A stretch of 16,077 nucleotides of DNA from Aquificaceae bacterium. Its GTDB lineage: Bacteria > Aquificota > Aquificia > Aquificales > Aquificaceae. The position numbers and the translations under genes are program-made. The number at the start of each line of letters is the position of its first letter. The first letter of the stretch is position 1. The stretch covers positions 1 to 16,077 of the forward strand of contig WFYH01000257.1 of assembly GCA_015490215.1 (NCBI GenBank), written 5' to 3'. Below, piece after piece: positions 15,655 through 16,077 of the stretch. Under the pieces are notes generated by a model. That model worked only from the letters and a program-made list of their open reading frames with translations. It did not search any database and had not been told where the DNA came from.

Positions 15655-16077
15655 GGACTTCTTTTTGTTAAAGGACATAGAGGTTGAGTTCGGAGAGGGG
15701 TTGAATGTTATATCGGGTGAAACGGGAGCGGGAAAGTCTATGACCCTCTCCGCCATAGCCTTCGTGCTAGGAGAGGTCGGGGACTACCCCGAGGGCTGTA
15801 GCGTTGAGTTAGAGCTTGAAAGGGAGGGAGAGGTCTTTATCCTGAGAAGGGAGATAAAAGGAGGAAGGAGCAGATACTTTCTGAACGGAAGGGGAACCAC
15901 CCTCAAGACCATCAGGGAGATAACCCAAGGGAGCATTTCCATCCACGGACAGAACGAGTTTATAAAACTCATGAAGCCCGAATTCCAGAGGGATCTCCTT
16001 GACAGGTTCGGAAACCTATATACCCTCAGGGAAGAGTTCGGGGAGCTTTTCTCCCGACTCTCCCGCCTGAAGGAGGA
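15632..16077 (+). CDS. recN: DNA repair ATPase RecN, N-terminal part only
   Basis: SMC-like ATPase acting in double-strand break repair. Only the first 148 residues are in the window; the frame is open at the right edge. RRLRVEDFFLLKDIEVEFGEGLN-type start (3-25 in pieces), Walker A GETGAGKS (29-36), the FLNGR strand, and HGQNEFIKLM from residue 105, the counterpart of the RecN HGQHEHQ signature, with Asn and Phe replacing the usual His residues. This signature distinguishes it from other SMC/RecF-type ATPases. The stretch between Walker A and the FLNGR segment is shorter than in typical RecN. The ATG at 15632 overlaps the ispA 3' end by 23 bases and has GAGGAG about eleven bases upstream within ispA, so the two are co-transcribed and probably coupled. 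Confidence 0.88.
   Translation, partial: MIRRLRVEDFFLLKDIEVEFGEGLNVISGETGAGKSMTLSAIAFVLGEVGDYPEGCSVELELEREGEVFILRREIKGGRSRYFLNGRGTTLKTIREITQGSISIHGQNEFIKLMKPEFQRDLLDRFGNLYTLREEFGELFSRLSRLKE

Noticed and set aside
1..16077. Search for CRISPR arrays, tRNA/rRNA genes, IS elements, phage or defence genes
   Set aside because: None seen; all but very short gaps are occupied by recognised genes on one strand or the other.

Overview
The window looks like a chromosomal segment of a thermophilic bacterium of the Aquificales (Aquifex/Hydrogenobacter/Thermocrinis type). This is inferred from a ~1468-residue RpoB, an RpoC with an expanded N-terminal part, Lys/Glu-rich proteins, heavy use of AGG/AGA for Arg and ATA for Ile, and a string of functionally unrelated genes packed head to tail. 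I cannot name a species. Coding density is very high: no gap between genes exceeds about 140 bases, and there are no tRNAs, rRNAs, insertion sequences, CRISPR arrays or prophage genes.

Layout. Ten genes run on the minus strand from about 14.76 kb down to the left edge. In transcription order they are a small exported Spy/CpxP-like protein, gmk (guanylate kinase), rpoZ (omega), trpE (anthranilate synthase I), a flagellar rod protein of the FlgF/FlgG family, a membrane GGDEF-EAL cyclic-di-GMP protein, a DedA/YqaA-type membrane protein, rplL (L7/L12), rpoB and rpoC (cut by the left edge). Two genes run the other way from a short divergent region at about 14.76-14.82 kb: ispA (short-chain prenyl diphosphate synthase) and recN (cut by the right edge).

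How it works together. The right half of the minus-strand run (gmk-rpoZ-trpE-flagellar gene) has overlaps and gaps of 0-35 bases and is probably one mixed transcript. A promoter with a perfect TTGACA precedes the GGDEF-EAL gene, which probably carries the DedA gene with it. The translation and transcription block rplL-rpoB-rpoC follows with its own signals: a promoter before rplL, then a hairpin plus an extended -10 promoter between rplL and rpoB. rpoB and rpoC overlap in ATGA. rplJ, normally just upstream of rplL, is absent here.

I found no hidden new multi-gene system. The points most worth a second look are a four-cysteine zinc-ribbon-like insert in RpoB, loss of the usual conserved Lys loop in IspA, the rplL-rpoB control region, the missing rplJ, and three genes without Shine-Dalgarno sequences whose -10-like boxes lie 7-9 bases before the start codon, as expected for leaderless mRNAs.
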